A stretch of 64,000 nucleotides of DNA from NCBI RefSeq assembly GCF_013177455.1, contig NZ_CP053660.1, positions 4,030,001-4,094,000 on the forward strand. The letters run 5' to 3'. A program made the translations under genes and the position numbers. Numbering within the stretch: position 1 is the stretch's first letter; the number at the start of each line of letters is the position of its first letter. Below the pieces are notes generated by a model that was not told the DNA's origin, searched no databases, and worked only from the letters and a program-made list of their open reading frames with translations. The DNA comes from Nocardioides marmotae. GTDB taxonomy: Bacteria > Actinomycetota > Actinomycetes > Propionibacteriales > Nocardioidaceae. Of this stretch, positions 1-7,238 are shown piece after piece.

Positions 1-1
1 C

Positions 2-388
2 GGGCGGCTGCTCGCCGAGGCGGGCGCCGTCGTGCTGACCGGCGGCCTGCACGGCGTGATGCGCGCCGCGGCCACGGGCGCCCGGGACGCCGGCGGCACC
101 GCGATCGGGCTGCTGCCGGGCCGCGATCGAGCTGCCGGGTCACCGGAGCACACGTTCCTGCTGCCGACCGGGCTCGGCGAGCTGCGCAACGGGTTGCTGG
201 TCCGTGCGGCCGACGCCGTCGTCGCGGTCGGCGGCAGCTGGGGGACGCTCAGCGAGATCGCGCTCGCCCGCCGTACCGGCGTCCCGCTCGTGCTGCTCGA
301 CCCCTGGGACCTGCCCGACGACGTCGGCACCGTGGTCGGCTCGCCCGCCGAGGCCCTGACCGCACTGGGGCGTGCCCTCGGGGCGTGA
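2..388 (+). CDS. LOG-family / TIGR00725-like protein, C-terminal part
   Basis: This gene is cut by the window's left edge; only its last 128 residues are visible, in the frame that begins at base 2. The fold is the Rossmann-like LOG (lysine-decarboxylase-like) nucleotide-binding fold. The visible landmarks are a glycine-rich TGGLHGVM segment near the start and a GGSWGTLSEIALA segment around residue 80, which corresponds to the family's GGxGTxxE phosphoribosyl/nucleotide-binding motif. The lack of a clear PGGxGTxxE form favours the TIGR00725 (molybdenum-cofactor-carrier-like) branch over cytokinin-activating LOG phosphoribohydrolases. It is convergent with the next gene, with a 23-bp gap that carries a 13-bp tandem duplication (395-420). 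The exact substrate cannot be told from this fragment. Confidence 0.7.
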   Translation, partial: GRLLAEAGAVVLTGGLHGVMRAAATGARDAGGTAIGLLPGRDRAAGSPEHTFLLPTGLGELRNGLLVRAADAVVAVGGSWGTLSEIALARRTGVPLVLLDPWDLPDDVGTVVGSPAEALTALGRALGA

Positions 389-411
389 AGCTCGCTGGTC
401 AGTGCAGCTGG

Positions 412-990
412 TCAGTGCAGCCGGTCGAGGAACTCCAGGACCCGGTCGGCCACCAGGCCGGCGGCGTCCTGGTCGTAGCCCGGCAGCCCGCTGTCGGCGA
501 AGAGGTGCACGTCGCCGGGGTAGGTGAACAGCTCCACCTCGGCCACCCCGGAGCCGGCGAACTCCCGCGCGGCGTCGAGGTCGCCCTCCTGGGCGAAGAA
601 CGGGTCGGCGTCCATCCCGTGCACCTGGGCGGGGACGCCCGCGGGCCAGCTGCCGAACTCCGACGGCGGCACGAACGACTCCATCAGCACCGCCCCGCGC
701 GCGCCGGGACGGGTCTGCGCGAGCTGCTGGGCCGGCAGCACGCCGAGGGAGAACCCGGCGTAGACCAGGCCCTCGGGCAGCCCGTCGACGGCCGCGCGGG
801 CGCGGTCGAGGACGGTGGCGAAGCCGACCTCCTGCGCGTGGGCGACGCCCGCCTCGATGGTCTCGAAGCGCGCGCCGTCGAAGAGGTCGGGGGTCTCCAC
901 GGTGTGCCCCGCGGCCCGGATCCGGTCCGCGAACGCGCGGACGCCGTCGGTGAGACCCAGGGCGTGGTGGAAGAGGACGAGGTCGGCCAT
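412..990 (-). CDS. Dienelactone hydrolase-family protein
   Basis: A 192-residue alpha/beta-hydrolase-fold protein, the usual size for small dienelactone hydrolase relatives, probably cytosolic. The N-terminus (LVLFHHALGLTDGVRAFADRIR) resembles the first strand of the family. The nucleophile elbow is GFSLG near residue 100, so serine replaces the cysteine of classical dienelactone hydrolases. The late Asp (GMDADPF) and His (GDVHLF) positions of the catalytic triad are present. The start is the ATG at 990, after a GGGTGG stretch. It lies convergent to the LOG-family gene and upstream of, but separate from, the methyltransferase gene on the same strand. The substrate is unknown; with a Ser nucleophile it may be an esterase or an inactive relative. 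Confidence 0.75.
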   Translation of the reverse strand: MADLVLFHHALGLTDGVRAFADRIRAAGHTVETPDLFDGARFETIEAGVAHAQEVGFATVLDRARAAVDGLPEGLVYAGFSLGVLPAQQLAQTRPGARGAVLMESFVPPSEFGSWPAGVPAQVHGMDADPFFAQEGDLDAAREFAGSGVAEVELFTYPGDVHLFADSGLPGYDQDAAGLVADRVLEFLDRLH

Positions 991-1059
991 CCACCCATGG
1001 TGGACCCGACCACCGACATCGGTCGAGGGTCGGGCGGGGGCAGGTCGAGAGCCGAGCGC

Positions 1060-1740
1060 TCAGCCGCGCCAGGCGCTCTCGTCGGAGAGGTCGGCGTGGG
1101 CGCGCACCCAGGAGTGCATCGCGATCGCGGCGGCGGCGCTGGCGTTGATCGAGCGGGTCGAGCCGAACTGCGCGATCGAGAAGGTCCCGTCGCACGCCGC
1201 CCGCGCGCCCTCGCTCAGCCCGGGCCCCTCCTGCCCGAAGAGGAAGCAGACCCGCCGCGGCACCTCCATCGTCTCCAGGTGCGCCGAGCCCGGCAGGTTG
1301 TCGATGCCCAGCAGCGGCACCGGCCCGCCCGGCAGGTCGCGGAGGTACGCCGCCAGGTCGGCGACCGTCGGGTGGTGCCGCACGTGCTGGTAGCGGTCGG
1401 TGACCATCGCCCCGCGCCGGTTCCACCGCCGGTTGCCGACGATGTGGACCTCCGCGGCGAGGAAGGCGTTCGCCGAGCGCACGATGGTGCCGATGTTGAA
1501 GTCGTGCTGCCAGTTCTCGATCGCCACGTGGAAGTCGTGGCGGCGGGTGTCGAGGTCGGCCACGATCGCCTCGACCGTCCAGTAACGGTACCGGTCCACG
1601 ACGTTGCGGCGGTCGCCCTCGGCCAGCAGCGCGGCGTCGTACTGCTCCCCCGTCGGCCAGGGACCCTCCCAGGGGCCGACGCCCACCTCGACCGGGCCGT
1701 GCGGCATGGGGTCGTACGGCGCCCGGCGGTCCTCGTCCAC
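1060..1740 (-). CDS. SpoU/TrmH-family RNA 2'-O-methyltransferase
   Basis: A 226-residue SPOUT-class methyltransferase that would transfer a methyl group from SAM to a ribose 2'-OH of tRNA or rRNA. All three SpoU motifs are visible: motif 1 NIGTIVRSANAF, motif 2 LFGQEGPGLSE, and motif 3 with the SINASAAAAI knot segment near the C-terminus. An extra N-terminal stretch of about 60 residues (WTVEAIVADLDTRRHDFHVAIENW) precedes motif 1. I chose the GTG at 1740 because a TAGTCT box ends 8 nt upstream, which suits a leaderless transcript; the ATG at 1707 is an alternative. It is divergent from the DedA gene, with only 60 bp between them, so both promoters share that gap. The target nucleoside is not predictable here. 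Confidence 0.85.
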   Translation of the reverse strand: MDEDRRAPYDPMPHGPVEVGVGPWEGPWPTGEQYDAALLAEGDRRNVVDRYRYWTVEAIVADLDTRRHDFHVAIENWQHDFNIGTIVRSANAFLAAEVHIVGNRRWNRRGAMVTDRYQHVRHHPTVADLAAYLRDLPGGPVPLLGIDNLPGSAHLETMEVPRRVCFLFGQEGPGLSEGARAACDGTFSIAQFGSTRSINASAAAAIAMHSWVRAHADLSDESAWRG

Positions 1741-1800
1741 GGGCCGTAAGACTAGGCGGGCGACCGGCCGCGCCCGTGACCCGGCCGATACGCTGGCACG
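1741..1800. promoter_or_regulatory. Divergent pair of leaderless promoters (methyltransferase / DedA)
   Basis: The 60-bp gap holds two TANNNT -10 boxes. On the minus strand TAGTCT lies 8 nt before the GTG at 1740. On the plus strand TACGCT (1789-1794) lies 6 nt before the GTG at 1801. No Shine-Dalgarno sequence precedes either start, so transcription probably begins at the start codon. Transcript mapping would be decisive. Confidence 0.5.
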
Positions 1801-2562
1801 GTGAGCGCGCTCGTGGGAGGCCTCGTCCTCCCCTCGCCGATGATGCTCGGCCTCGACTTCCTGGACCCGCAGTGGCTCCTCTCCCAGTTCGGGGCGGAGC
1901 TGTTCTGGATCAGCCTGATCATCGTCTTCGTCGAGTGCGGCCTGTTCTTCCCGTTCCTGCCCGGCGACAGCCTGCTCTTCGCGCTGGGGATCTTCATCGC
2001 CACCGGCCAGATCGACCTGTTCCCGGGCACCCGGCTGGTCGAGCTGGGCATCGCGATGGTGCTGATGGTGCTCGCCGCGTGGCTGGGGAACGTCACCGGC
2101 TACGAGATCGGCCGACGGATCGGTCCATCGCTGCGCGATCGCGACGGGCGGGTGCTCAAGCAGAAGTACTTCGACCAGACCGAGGTGTTCTTCGACCGGC
2201 ACGGCAACAAGGCGCTGGTCATCGGCCGCTTCGTCGCCTTCGTGCGGACCTACATCACCGTCGTCGCCGGCATCACCGGCATGCCGCGGCGGCGCTTCTA
2301 CACCTGGAGCCTGGTCGGCGGGATCTGCTGGGTCATCGGGGTCACCTGCCTGGGCTACTTCCTCGGCCACACCGTCCCGTGGCTGGAGAGCAACATCGAC
2401 CTGATCTTCCTGGTCATCCTCGCCTTCACCGCCGTGCCGATCGCCTACGAGTGGTGGCGCCACCGCCGCACCGACAGCCCGCTCGCCGACGACAACGACC
2501 ACGACGGCCGCCCCGACCGCGACATCACCGGCGCCTCCGTCCCGCCGCGGCACGGCTCCTGA
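1801..2562 (+). CDS. DedA-family membrane protein (first copy)
   Basis: A 253-residue integral membrane protein of the DedA/VTT superfamily, proposed lipid scramblases or flippases that act in undecaprenyl-phosphate and phospholipid recycling at the cytoplasmic membrane. Family marks include the re-entrant FLPGDSLLFALG segment (about residues 50-62), GNVTGYEIGRRIG, and the FxRHGxxAxxIGRFxxxxRTxxxxxAGxxxM block (about 130-165), whose arginines are typical. Several hydrophobic helices follow, and the tail is hydrophilic and Asp-rich. The GTG at 1801 is chosen because a TACGCT -10 box lies 6 nt upstream. It faces a second DedA paralogue at 2726-3412 tail to tail, with a nested palindrome between them. 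Confidence 0.88.
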   Translation: MSALVGGLVLPSPMMLGLDFLDPQWLLSQFGAELFWISLIIVFVECGLFFPFLPGDSLLFALGIFIATGQIDLFPGTRLVELGIAMVLMVLAAWLGNVTGYEIGRRIGPSLRDRDGRVLKQKYFDQTEVFFDRHGNKALVIGRFVAFVRTYITVVAGITGMPRRRFYTWSLVGGICWVIGVTCLGYFLGHTVPWLESNIDLIFLVILAFTAVPIAYEWWRHRRTDSPLADDNDHDGRPDRDITGASVPPRHGS

Positions 2563-2578
2563 GCCTCGGGGCGGCGTT

Positions 2579-2667
2579 GTAACGCAACGTTCGCCGCTGT
2601 AACGCAACGTTCGCCGCTCTTCCTGCACGCTGCAGCGTGCATCAAGAGCGGCGAACTGTGCGTTACA
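2579..2667. repeat. Nested intergenic palindrome between convergent dedA genes
   Basis: A 20-bp unit (starting GTAACGCAACGTTCGCC) occurs twice in tandem (2579-2598, 2599-2618). It recurs inverted at about 2644-2667. The outer arms 2598-2621 and 2644-2667 match at 22 of 24 positions. The loop between them contains a perfect 16-bp palindrome (GCACGCTGCAGCGTGC, 2625-2640). The structure could act as a bidirectional terminator for the two convergent genes, or be a mobile REP-like element. There is no T-tract on either side. Confidence 0.8.
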
Positions 2668-2725
2668 TGGCCGGCGCCGACCCCGAGGACGGCGCGGAAC
2701 GGGAGGCGCCGGGACGCCGGCGGGG

Positions 2726-3412
2726 TCAGGTGGAGCGGCGCTCGTGGCGGATGGCGCGGACGCGGACGACCAGCCACCAGCAGACGGCGGCGAGGACGGT
2801 GCCGATGACGATCCATTGGAAGACGCCGACGTACTCCTCGACGCGGTGCCACTGCTCGCCGAGCCAGTAGCCGGCCAGCACGAAGACGGTGTTCCAGATC
2901 GCCGAGCCGGCGAGGGTGAGCAGCAGGAACTGGCCGAACGGCATCCGCTCCAGCCCGGCGGGCACCGAGATCAGGCTGCGGAAGATCGGGATCATCCGGC
3001 CGAAGAACACCGCCTTGCGACCGTGCCGGCCGAACCACGCCTCGGTCTTCTCCAGGTCCTCGACCTTGACCAGCGGGAGACGCTCCCAGACCCAGTAGAT
3101 CCGCCGGCGGCCGATGAGCACGCCGAGCACGTAGAGCAGCATCGCGCCGACCACCGAGCCGGCGGTGGTCCAGCCGATCGCCTCGGCGAGGGTGAAGCTG
3201 CCCCGGCTGGCGGTGAAGCCGGCCAGGGGCAGGATCAGCTCGCTGGGCAGCGGCGGGAAGAGGTTCTCCAGCGCGATGGCCAGCCCGGCGCCGGGCGCGC
3301 CGAGCCGCTCCATCAGGTCCACGGCCCAGCCGGCGACCCCGTCGAGGTCCTGGGAGTCCCCGGAGGAGGACGCGGCCAGGACCGCGCTGGTCAGGACGGC
3401 GGCGGCGGTCAC
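2726..3412 (-). CDS. DedA-family membrane protein (second copy)
   Basis: A 228-residue DedA/VTT membrane protein. The family block LENLFPPLPSELILPLAGF carries the conserved acidic residue of the first re-entrant loop. WFGRHGRKAVFFGRMIPIFRSLISVPAG is the arginine-rich conserved segment, followed by two further membrane helices and a basic end (VRAIRHERRST). The GTG start at 3412 overlaps the TGA of pyrE by 4 nt (GTGA), so translation is probably coupled to pyrE. Its sequence differs clearly from the DedA protein at 1801-2562, so this is not a recent duplication. Likely role: membrane lipid translocation, as inferred for the family. Confidence 0.87.
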   Translation of the reverse strand: MTAAAVLTSAVLAASSSGDSQDLDGVAGWAVDLMERLGAPGAGLAIALENLFPPLPSELILPLAGFTASRGSFTLAEAIGWTTAGSVVGAMLLYVLGVLIGRRRIYWVWERLPLVKVEDLEKTEAWFGRHGRKAVFFGRMIPIFRSLISVPAGLERMPFGQFLLLTLAGSAIWNTVFVLAGYWLGEQWHRVEEYVGVFQWIVIGTVLAAVCWWLVVRVRAIRHERRST

Positions 3413-3990
3413 GCGGTACCGGCGGCGTCGGTGGCGGTGGCGGTGGCCGCGGCGCGGGCGGCGTCGAGGTCGGCCTTGGTCAGCACCGCGCGGATCTCCA
3501 GCCCGAGGTCGGCGAGCGGCTGCTCCCCCGCCGGGCTGCGGTCGATCGCGCAGACGACGACCTCGACCAGGGCGCCGGCCTCGCGCAGCGCGAGCGTGGC
3601 GTCGCGGACGGCCCCGCCGGTGGTGATGACGTCCTCGATCAGCGTCACCCGGCGGCCCGCGACGGCGGGCCCCTCGGCGAGCTTGCAGGTGCCGTACTCC
3701 TTGGCCTTCTTGCGCACGAACAGCGCCGGCGTGCCGGTCATCCCGCTCACCGACGTCGCCAGCGGCACCCCGCCGAGCTCGAGCCCGCCCACCAGCTCGG
3801 TGTCGTGCGGGAGCAGCTGCACCATCTCCCGGGCCACCCGCTGGAGCAGGATCGGGTCGGCCTCGAAGAGGTACTTGTCGAAGTACTCCGGGGCCACCTG
3901 CCCGGACCGGAGCGTGAAGGTCCCGGTCAGGCGGCAGCAGGCGTCGATGTCGGCGGCGAGCGAGTCGTCGGTCGTGGTCACGGCCGCCAT
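3409..3990 (-). CDS. pyrE: Orotate phosphoribosyltransferase
   Basis: A 193-residue cytosolic enzyme that joins orotate and PRPP to make orotidine 5'-phosphate in de novo pyrimidine synthesis. The PRPP-binding motif VTLIEDVITTGGAV lies near residues 122-135. The type I fold is recognisable from LRSGQVAPEYFDKYLF (orotate site), GGLELGGVPLA and FVRKKAKEYGT, the last with the catalytic-loop lysines. The start is the ATG at 3990. The longer open frame upstream is antisense to the neighbouring aminotransferase and is not coding. It is translationally coupled to the downstream dedA gene, an arrangement whose functional sense is unclear. The C-terminus is Ala/Thr-rich (ATATATDAAGTA), probably disordered. 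Confidence 0.93.
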   Translation of the reverse strand: MAAVTTTDDSLAADIDACCRLTGTFTLRSGQVAPEYFDKYLFEADPILLQRVAREMVQLLPHDTELVGGLELGGVPLATSVSGMTGTPALFVRKKAKEYGTCKLAEGPAVAGRRVTLIEDVITTGGAVRDATLALREAGALVEVVVCAIDRSPAGEQPLADLGLEIRAVLTKADLDAARAAATATATDAAGTA

Positions 3991-4022
3991 TGTCGCGCAC
4001 GCCCCCACAGGCTCGGGCTGCG

Positions 4023-4035
4023 TACCCTGGCCGGC
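4023..4035 (+). promoter_or_regulatory. Leaderless promoter -10 of the aminotransferase gene
   Basis: TACCCT (4023-4028) sits 7 nt before the GTG at 4036. No ribosome binding site precedes the start, which fits a leaderless transcript. Confidence 0.45.
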
Positions 4036-5238
4036 GTGGTGACTCCCCGCACGGCCGCCCGCACGGCCGCCCGCACGGCCGCCCGCACGGCCGCCCGCCT
4101 GCACGGCATCCCGCCGACGATCTTCACCGAGATGTCGGCGCTCGCGCTGCGGACCGGGTCGGTCAACCTCGGCCAGGGCTTCCCCGACGCCGACGGCCCC
4201 GCCTCGGTGCGCGAGGCGGCGGTGGCCGCGCTGCGCGAGGGGCACAACCAGTACGCCCCGGGCCCCGGCGTCCCCGCACTGCGGCAGGCCGTCGCCCGCC
4301 ACCAGCAGCGCCACTACGGCCTCGAGCTCGACCCCGACACCGAGGTCGTGGTCACCACCGGCGCCACCGAGGGGATCGCCGCGGCGCTCCTCGGCCTGGT
4401 CGACCCGGGCGATGAGGTGGTGGTGCTCGAGCCCTACTACGACTCCTACACCGCGATGATCCAGATGGCCGGAGGGGTACGCCGCCCGGTCACGCTCCGC
4501 GCGCCGGACTTCCGCCTCGACCCCGACGAGCTCCGCGCCGCGGTCGGCCCGCGCACGAAGCTGATCCTGCTGAACTCCCCGCACAACCCGACCGGGACGG
4601 TGCTGACCCGCGCGGAGCTCGCCGCGGTCGCGGAGGTGGCCGTCGAGCACGACCTGGTCGTCGTCACCGACGAGGTCTACGAGCACCTCACCTTCGGCCA
4701 CGAGCACGTGCCGCTGGCCACCCTGCCCGGCATGCGCGAGCGCACCCTGACCCTCTCCAGCGTCGGCAAGTCCTGGTCGCTGACCGGCTGGAAGGTCGGC
4801 TGGGCCACCGGCCCGCGCGAGCTCGTGGGCGCGCTGCTGGGCGCCAAGCAGTGGCTGACGTTCACCTCCGGCGCGCCGCTGCAGCCGGCGGTCGCCCGGG
4901 CGCTCGACGAGGAGGCGGAGTGGCCGCTGGAGCTGGCCCGCGACCTGCGCGAGCGGCGGGACCTGCTCTGCGCGGGGCTGGCCGAGGTGGGGATGGACGT
5001 GCGGGTGCCGGAGGGCACCTACTTCGCGATCGCCGACGTGGCGGCGTACGGCTGGGAGGACGGGCGGGCCTTCTGCCTCGCGCTCCCCGAGCGGGCCGGG
5101 GTGGTGGCGATCCCGGCGGTGGCCTTCCACGACGACGTCGAGGCGGGCCGGCACCTGGTGCGGTGGGCGTTCTGCAAGGACGCCTCGGTGATCGAGGACG
5201 GCCTCGCGCGGTTGCGCGAGGCCGACCTCGGGGCCTGA
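4036..5238 (+). CDS. PLP-dependent aminotransferase, class I/II
   Basis: A 400-residue fold-type I aminotransferase. It matches the methionine/kynurenine aminotransferase-like group (N-succinyldiaminopimelate aminotransferase DapC relatives): VNLGQGFPDADGP, NQYAPGPGVPALRQAVA, VTTGATEGIAAAL, LNSPHNPTGTV, VTDEVYEHLTF. The PLP-lysine is in the motif SVGKSWSLTGWKVGW. The Arg that binds the substrate carboxylate is near the C-terminus (LVRWAFCK). The start is the GTG at 4036 (or the in-frame GTG at 4039), with a leaderless-type promoter. The first 20 residues are a four-fold RTAA repeat, encoded by a 12-bp tandem repeat, and look like a disordered extension. It is divergent from pyrE. The exact amino donor is not determinable. 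Confidence 0.87.
   Translation: MVTPRTAARTAARTAARTAARLHGIPPTIFTEMSALALRTGSVNLGQGFPDADGPASVREAAVAALREGHNQYAPGPGVPALRQAVARHQQRHYGLELDPDTEVVVTTGATEGIAAALLGLVDPGDEVVVLEPYYDSYTAMIQMAGGVRRPVTLRAPDFRLDPDELRAAVGPRTKLILLNSPHNPTGTVLTRAELAAVAEVAVEHDLVVVTDEVYEHLTFGHEHVPLATLPGMRERTLTLSSVGKSWSLTGWKVGWATGPRELVGALLGAKQWLTFTSGAPLQPAVARALDEEAEWPLELARDLRERRDLLCAGLAEVGMDVRVPEGTYFAIADVAAYGWEDGRAFCLALPERAGVVAIPAVAFHDDVEAGRHLVRWAFCKDASVIEDGLARLREADLGA
4048..4095 (+). repeat. Four 12-bp tandem repeats in the aminotransferase N-terminus
   Basis: Four identical copies of CGCACGGCCGCC encode the residues RTAARTAARTAARTAA. Because the unit is a multiple of three, copy-number change lengthens or shortens the protein without frameshift. 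Confidence 0.9.
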
Positions 5239-5244
5239 TCCGGC

Positions 5245-5262
5245 CTGATCTCGGGAGATCAG
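5245..5262. terminator. Short bidirectional hairpin between convergent genes
   Basis: Perfect 8-bp arms CTGATCTC (5245-5252) and GAGATCAG (5255-5262) with a 2-base loop lie between the stop of the aminotransferase and the end of the gene at 5259. There is no T-tract, so this is only a possible intrinsic terminator. Confidence 0.4.
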
Positions 5263-6050
5263 CCCCAGGGCTGGGAGGTGCCGGGGGGCAGCTGCTCCTG
5301 CTGCTGCTGCCCGCGGCGGGCGAACCAGTCGCCGGCGCCGCCGACGAAGAGCAGCACGATCACCGCGATCGAGGCGATCAGCGGCACCGCCGAGACGACC
5401 GAGACGATGCCGACCAGGCTGAACAGCGCGGTGATGGCAGCGCTGATGACGAGCAGGATGCGGGCGACGTTCGAGCGGCGCATCGCGAGCACCGCGAGCA
5501 CGCACGCGATCACCGACCAGAGGCACAGCACGATCATGATGACGATGAGGAACCCGGTGAGCTCGTCGCCGGTCGGCATGTTGGTGCCGTCGAAGGCCGG
5601 GTCGTCCTCGATCGTGCGTCGCAGGTCATCGGCGAGGGAGTCGCGCGCGACGATCAGCGCCACCGCGACCAGCCCGTAGAGCAGGGCCGAGAGGCCGGCC
5701 GTGATCAAGGTGATGACCGCGGCCGCGGTCACGGTGCCGGGGCGCTCGTCGGGGTCGCGGGGGGCGGTGCCGTACGCCGCGCCGTAGGGCTGGCCGTACG
5801 GCTGCTGGCCGGCGGGCGGCTGGCCGTAGGGGGCCTGGCCGTACGGCGCCTGGCCCGGGGCCGGCTGCTGCCCGGCGGGCGACTGGCCGTAGGAGTCCTG
5901 GCCGTAGGGGTTCTGGCCGGAGGAGTTCGGGCCGTAGGGGTTCGGGGCCTGGTCCGGGGCGGAGGGCTGCTGCGCGGGGTCCGACTGGTCCGCGGGTCGC
6001 TGACCGTAGGGGTCCTCGTCCGGCGGGGGCGATCCGTAGGGGCTGCTCAT
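5259..6050 (-). CDS. Membrane protein with Tyr/Gly/Gln-rich cytosolic head
   Basis: A 263-residue protein of unknown function. The first ~105 residues are low-complexity, built of Pro-Tyr-Gly-Gln repeats (NPYGQDSYGQ, APYGQAPYGQPP), probably intrinsically disordered. Four hydrophobic segments follow: about residues 107-130 (TVTAAAVITLITAGLSALLYG), 165-190, 200-220 and 222-240. A short glutamine-rich tail (RRGQQQQEQLPP) ends the protein. The architecture resembles DUF4064-type actinobacterial membrane proteins. I chose the ATG at 6050 because GGGAG lies 10 nt upstream; a GTG two codons earlier is possible. It shares a 12-bp upstream sequence and its general design with the next gene, suggesting paralogy. 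Confidence 0.72.
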   Translation of the reverse strand: MSSPYGSPPPDEDPYGQRPADQSDPAQQPSAPDQAPNPYGPNSSGQNPYGQDSYGQSPAGQQPAPGQAPYGQAPYGQPPAGQQPYGQPYGAAYGTAPRDPDERPGTVTAAAVITLITAGLSALLYGLVAVALIVARDSLADDLRRTIEDDPAFDGTNMPTGDELTGFLIVIMIVLCLWSVIACVLAVLAMRRSNVARILLVISAAITALFSLVGIVSVVSAVPLIASIAVIVLLFVGGAGDWFARRGQQQQEQLPPGTSQPWG

Positions 6051-6090
6051 GCCCACCAGTCTCCCAGAACTCCCCGCAGAACCCGCGGCG

Positions 6091-7221
6091 TCAGCGTCGG
6101 GGCGCGGTGGCGAACCACCGGCGCGCCTCGGGGCGCGCGAGCAGGAGGAGCGCGGCCACGCAGATGGCGAGCGGCGCGAGCGCGAGCGGGTCGCCCAGCA
6201 GCACGCTGGCCAGGCACAGCACCGAGGCGAGGGAGGCGGAGACCACGAGGACGATCCGGGCCCAGGGGGCGCCGCGCCACGCGAAGGCCGCCGCGACGGC
6301 GGCCAGCACCGACCAGACGATCACCAGGATCCCGGTCACCAGGACCGCGTCGCGGATCGCCGAGCTCGACAGGTCGCCCTGCTGGAGGTCTCCGCTGCGG
6401 CGCACCTGCTCGGTCACGAACTCCGGCGCGGCGAGCACCGCCAGGACCGCCATGCCCATCCCGAGCGCGGCCAGACCGGTGCCCACCCAGGTGAGCACGC
6501 AGGCCCAGACCACGCCTGGGGGACGGGCGCGGTCCTGCGCGGCGGGCGGCCCGGCCGGCGGCCACGGCTGGCCCTGATGCTGGTAGTGCTGGCCGGGCTG
6601 CTGGCCGGGCTGCTGGGCCGGCTGCCCGGCGGCGGAGGTGCCGAACCCCTGCCAGGCGCGCGGCTCGGCCGCGGGCCGCTGGGCCGGGGCGTCCGCGGCG
6701 CGGTCGAGATTGCGGTCGACCCGCTCGGCCGGCTCGGCCCGGTCGGCCCGCTCGGGACGGCCGCCCCGCTCGGGGCGCTCGGGGCGGGCGGGCGGCTCGG
6801 TCCCGTCGAACCAGGAGCGGGTCGGCTGCATCCACAGCACGACCACCGCCGCGGCCACGACCGAGGAGACGAACCCGCCGACGGCCATGCCGGTCACGAA
6901 GAGCGGCACGGCCAGCAGCGAGAGCGCCACCCGGGAGCTGCGGGAGCGCTGGAGGACGTAGAAGCCGAGCACGGCCATCGCTGCGGCGCAGGCGCCGGCG
7001 GTCATCGACAGCACCCGGAGGACGTCGAGGACCTCGCCGGTCTCCAGCCCCAGGCCGTCGCCGGGCGGGACCGCGAGGAACTCCTCGACGCCCTCGCGGG
7101 TCTCGAGGCTGGTGAGCCCCGAGACCCGCTCGAAGACCGAGAGCACCACGAACAGCGAGCCGCCCATGATCATCCAGGCCGACATGGTCGCCTGGCGGGG
7201 ACGGACGGGCTGATCACTCAT
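6091..7221 (-). CDS. Membrane protein with proline/arginine-rich central linker
   Basis: A 376-residue membrane protein of unknown function. Membrane segments lie at about residues 14-34, 75-95 and 100-130. A disordered linker of about 105 residues follows, first charged (PARPERPERGGRPERADRAEPAERVD), then Gln/His-rich (QPAQQPGQQPGQHYQHQGQP). A second membrane block of four helices ends with the RRWFATAPRR tail. The C-terminal half resembles the membrane domain of the neighbour at 5259-6050, so the two are likely paralogues. The ATG at 7221 is preceded by GGGAG inside the 12-mer CTGGGAGACTGG, which is also found upstream of the neighbour. It runs in the same direction as clpB but 17 bp downstream of its stop, so it could be read through from clpB. 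Confidence 0.7.
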   Translation of the reverse strand: MSDQPVRPRQATMSAWMIMGGSLFVVLSVFERVSGLTSLETREGVEEFLAVPPGDGLGLETGEVLDVLRVLSMTAGACAAAMAVLGFYVLQRSRSSRVALSLLAVPLFVTGMAVGGFVSSVVAAAVVVLWMQPTRSWFDGTEPPARPERPERGGRPERADRAEPAERVDRNLDRAADAPAQRPAAEPRAWQGFGTSAAGQPAQQPGQQPGQHYQHQGQPWPPAGPPAAQDRARPPGVVWACVLTWVGTGLAALGMGMAVLAVLAAPEFVTEQVRRSGDLQQGDLSSSAIRDAVLVTGILVIVWSVLAAVAAAFAWRGAPWARIVLVVSASLASVLCLASVLLGDPLALAPLAICVAALLLLARPEARRWFATAPRR

Positions 7222-7238
7222 GGCGCCAGTCTCCCAGG

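Noticed and set aside
2579..2667. MITE or transposon remnant at the nested palindrome
   Set aside because: No target duplication or transposase is visible. The position between convergent genes fits a terminator equally well, so mobility is left open.
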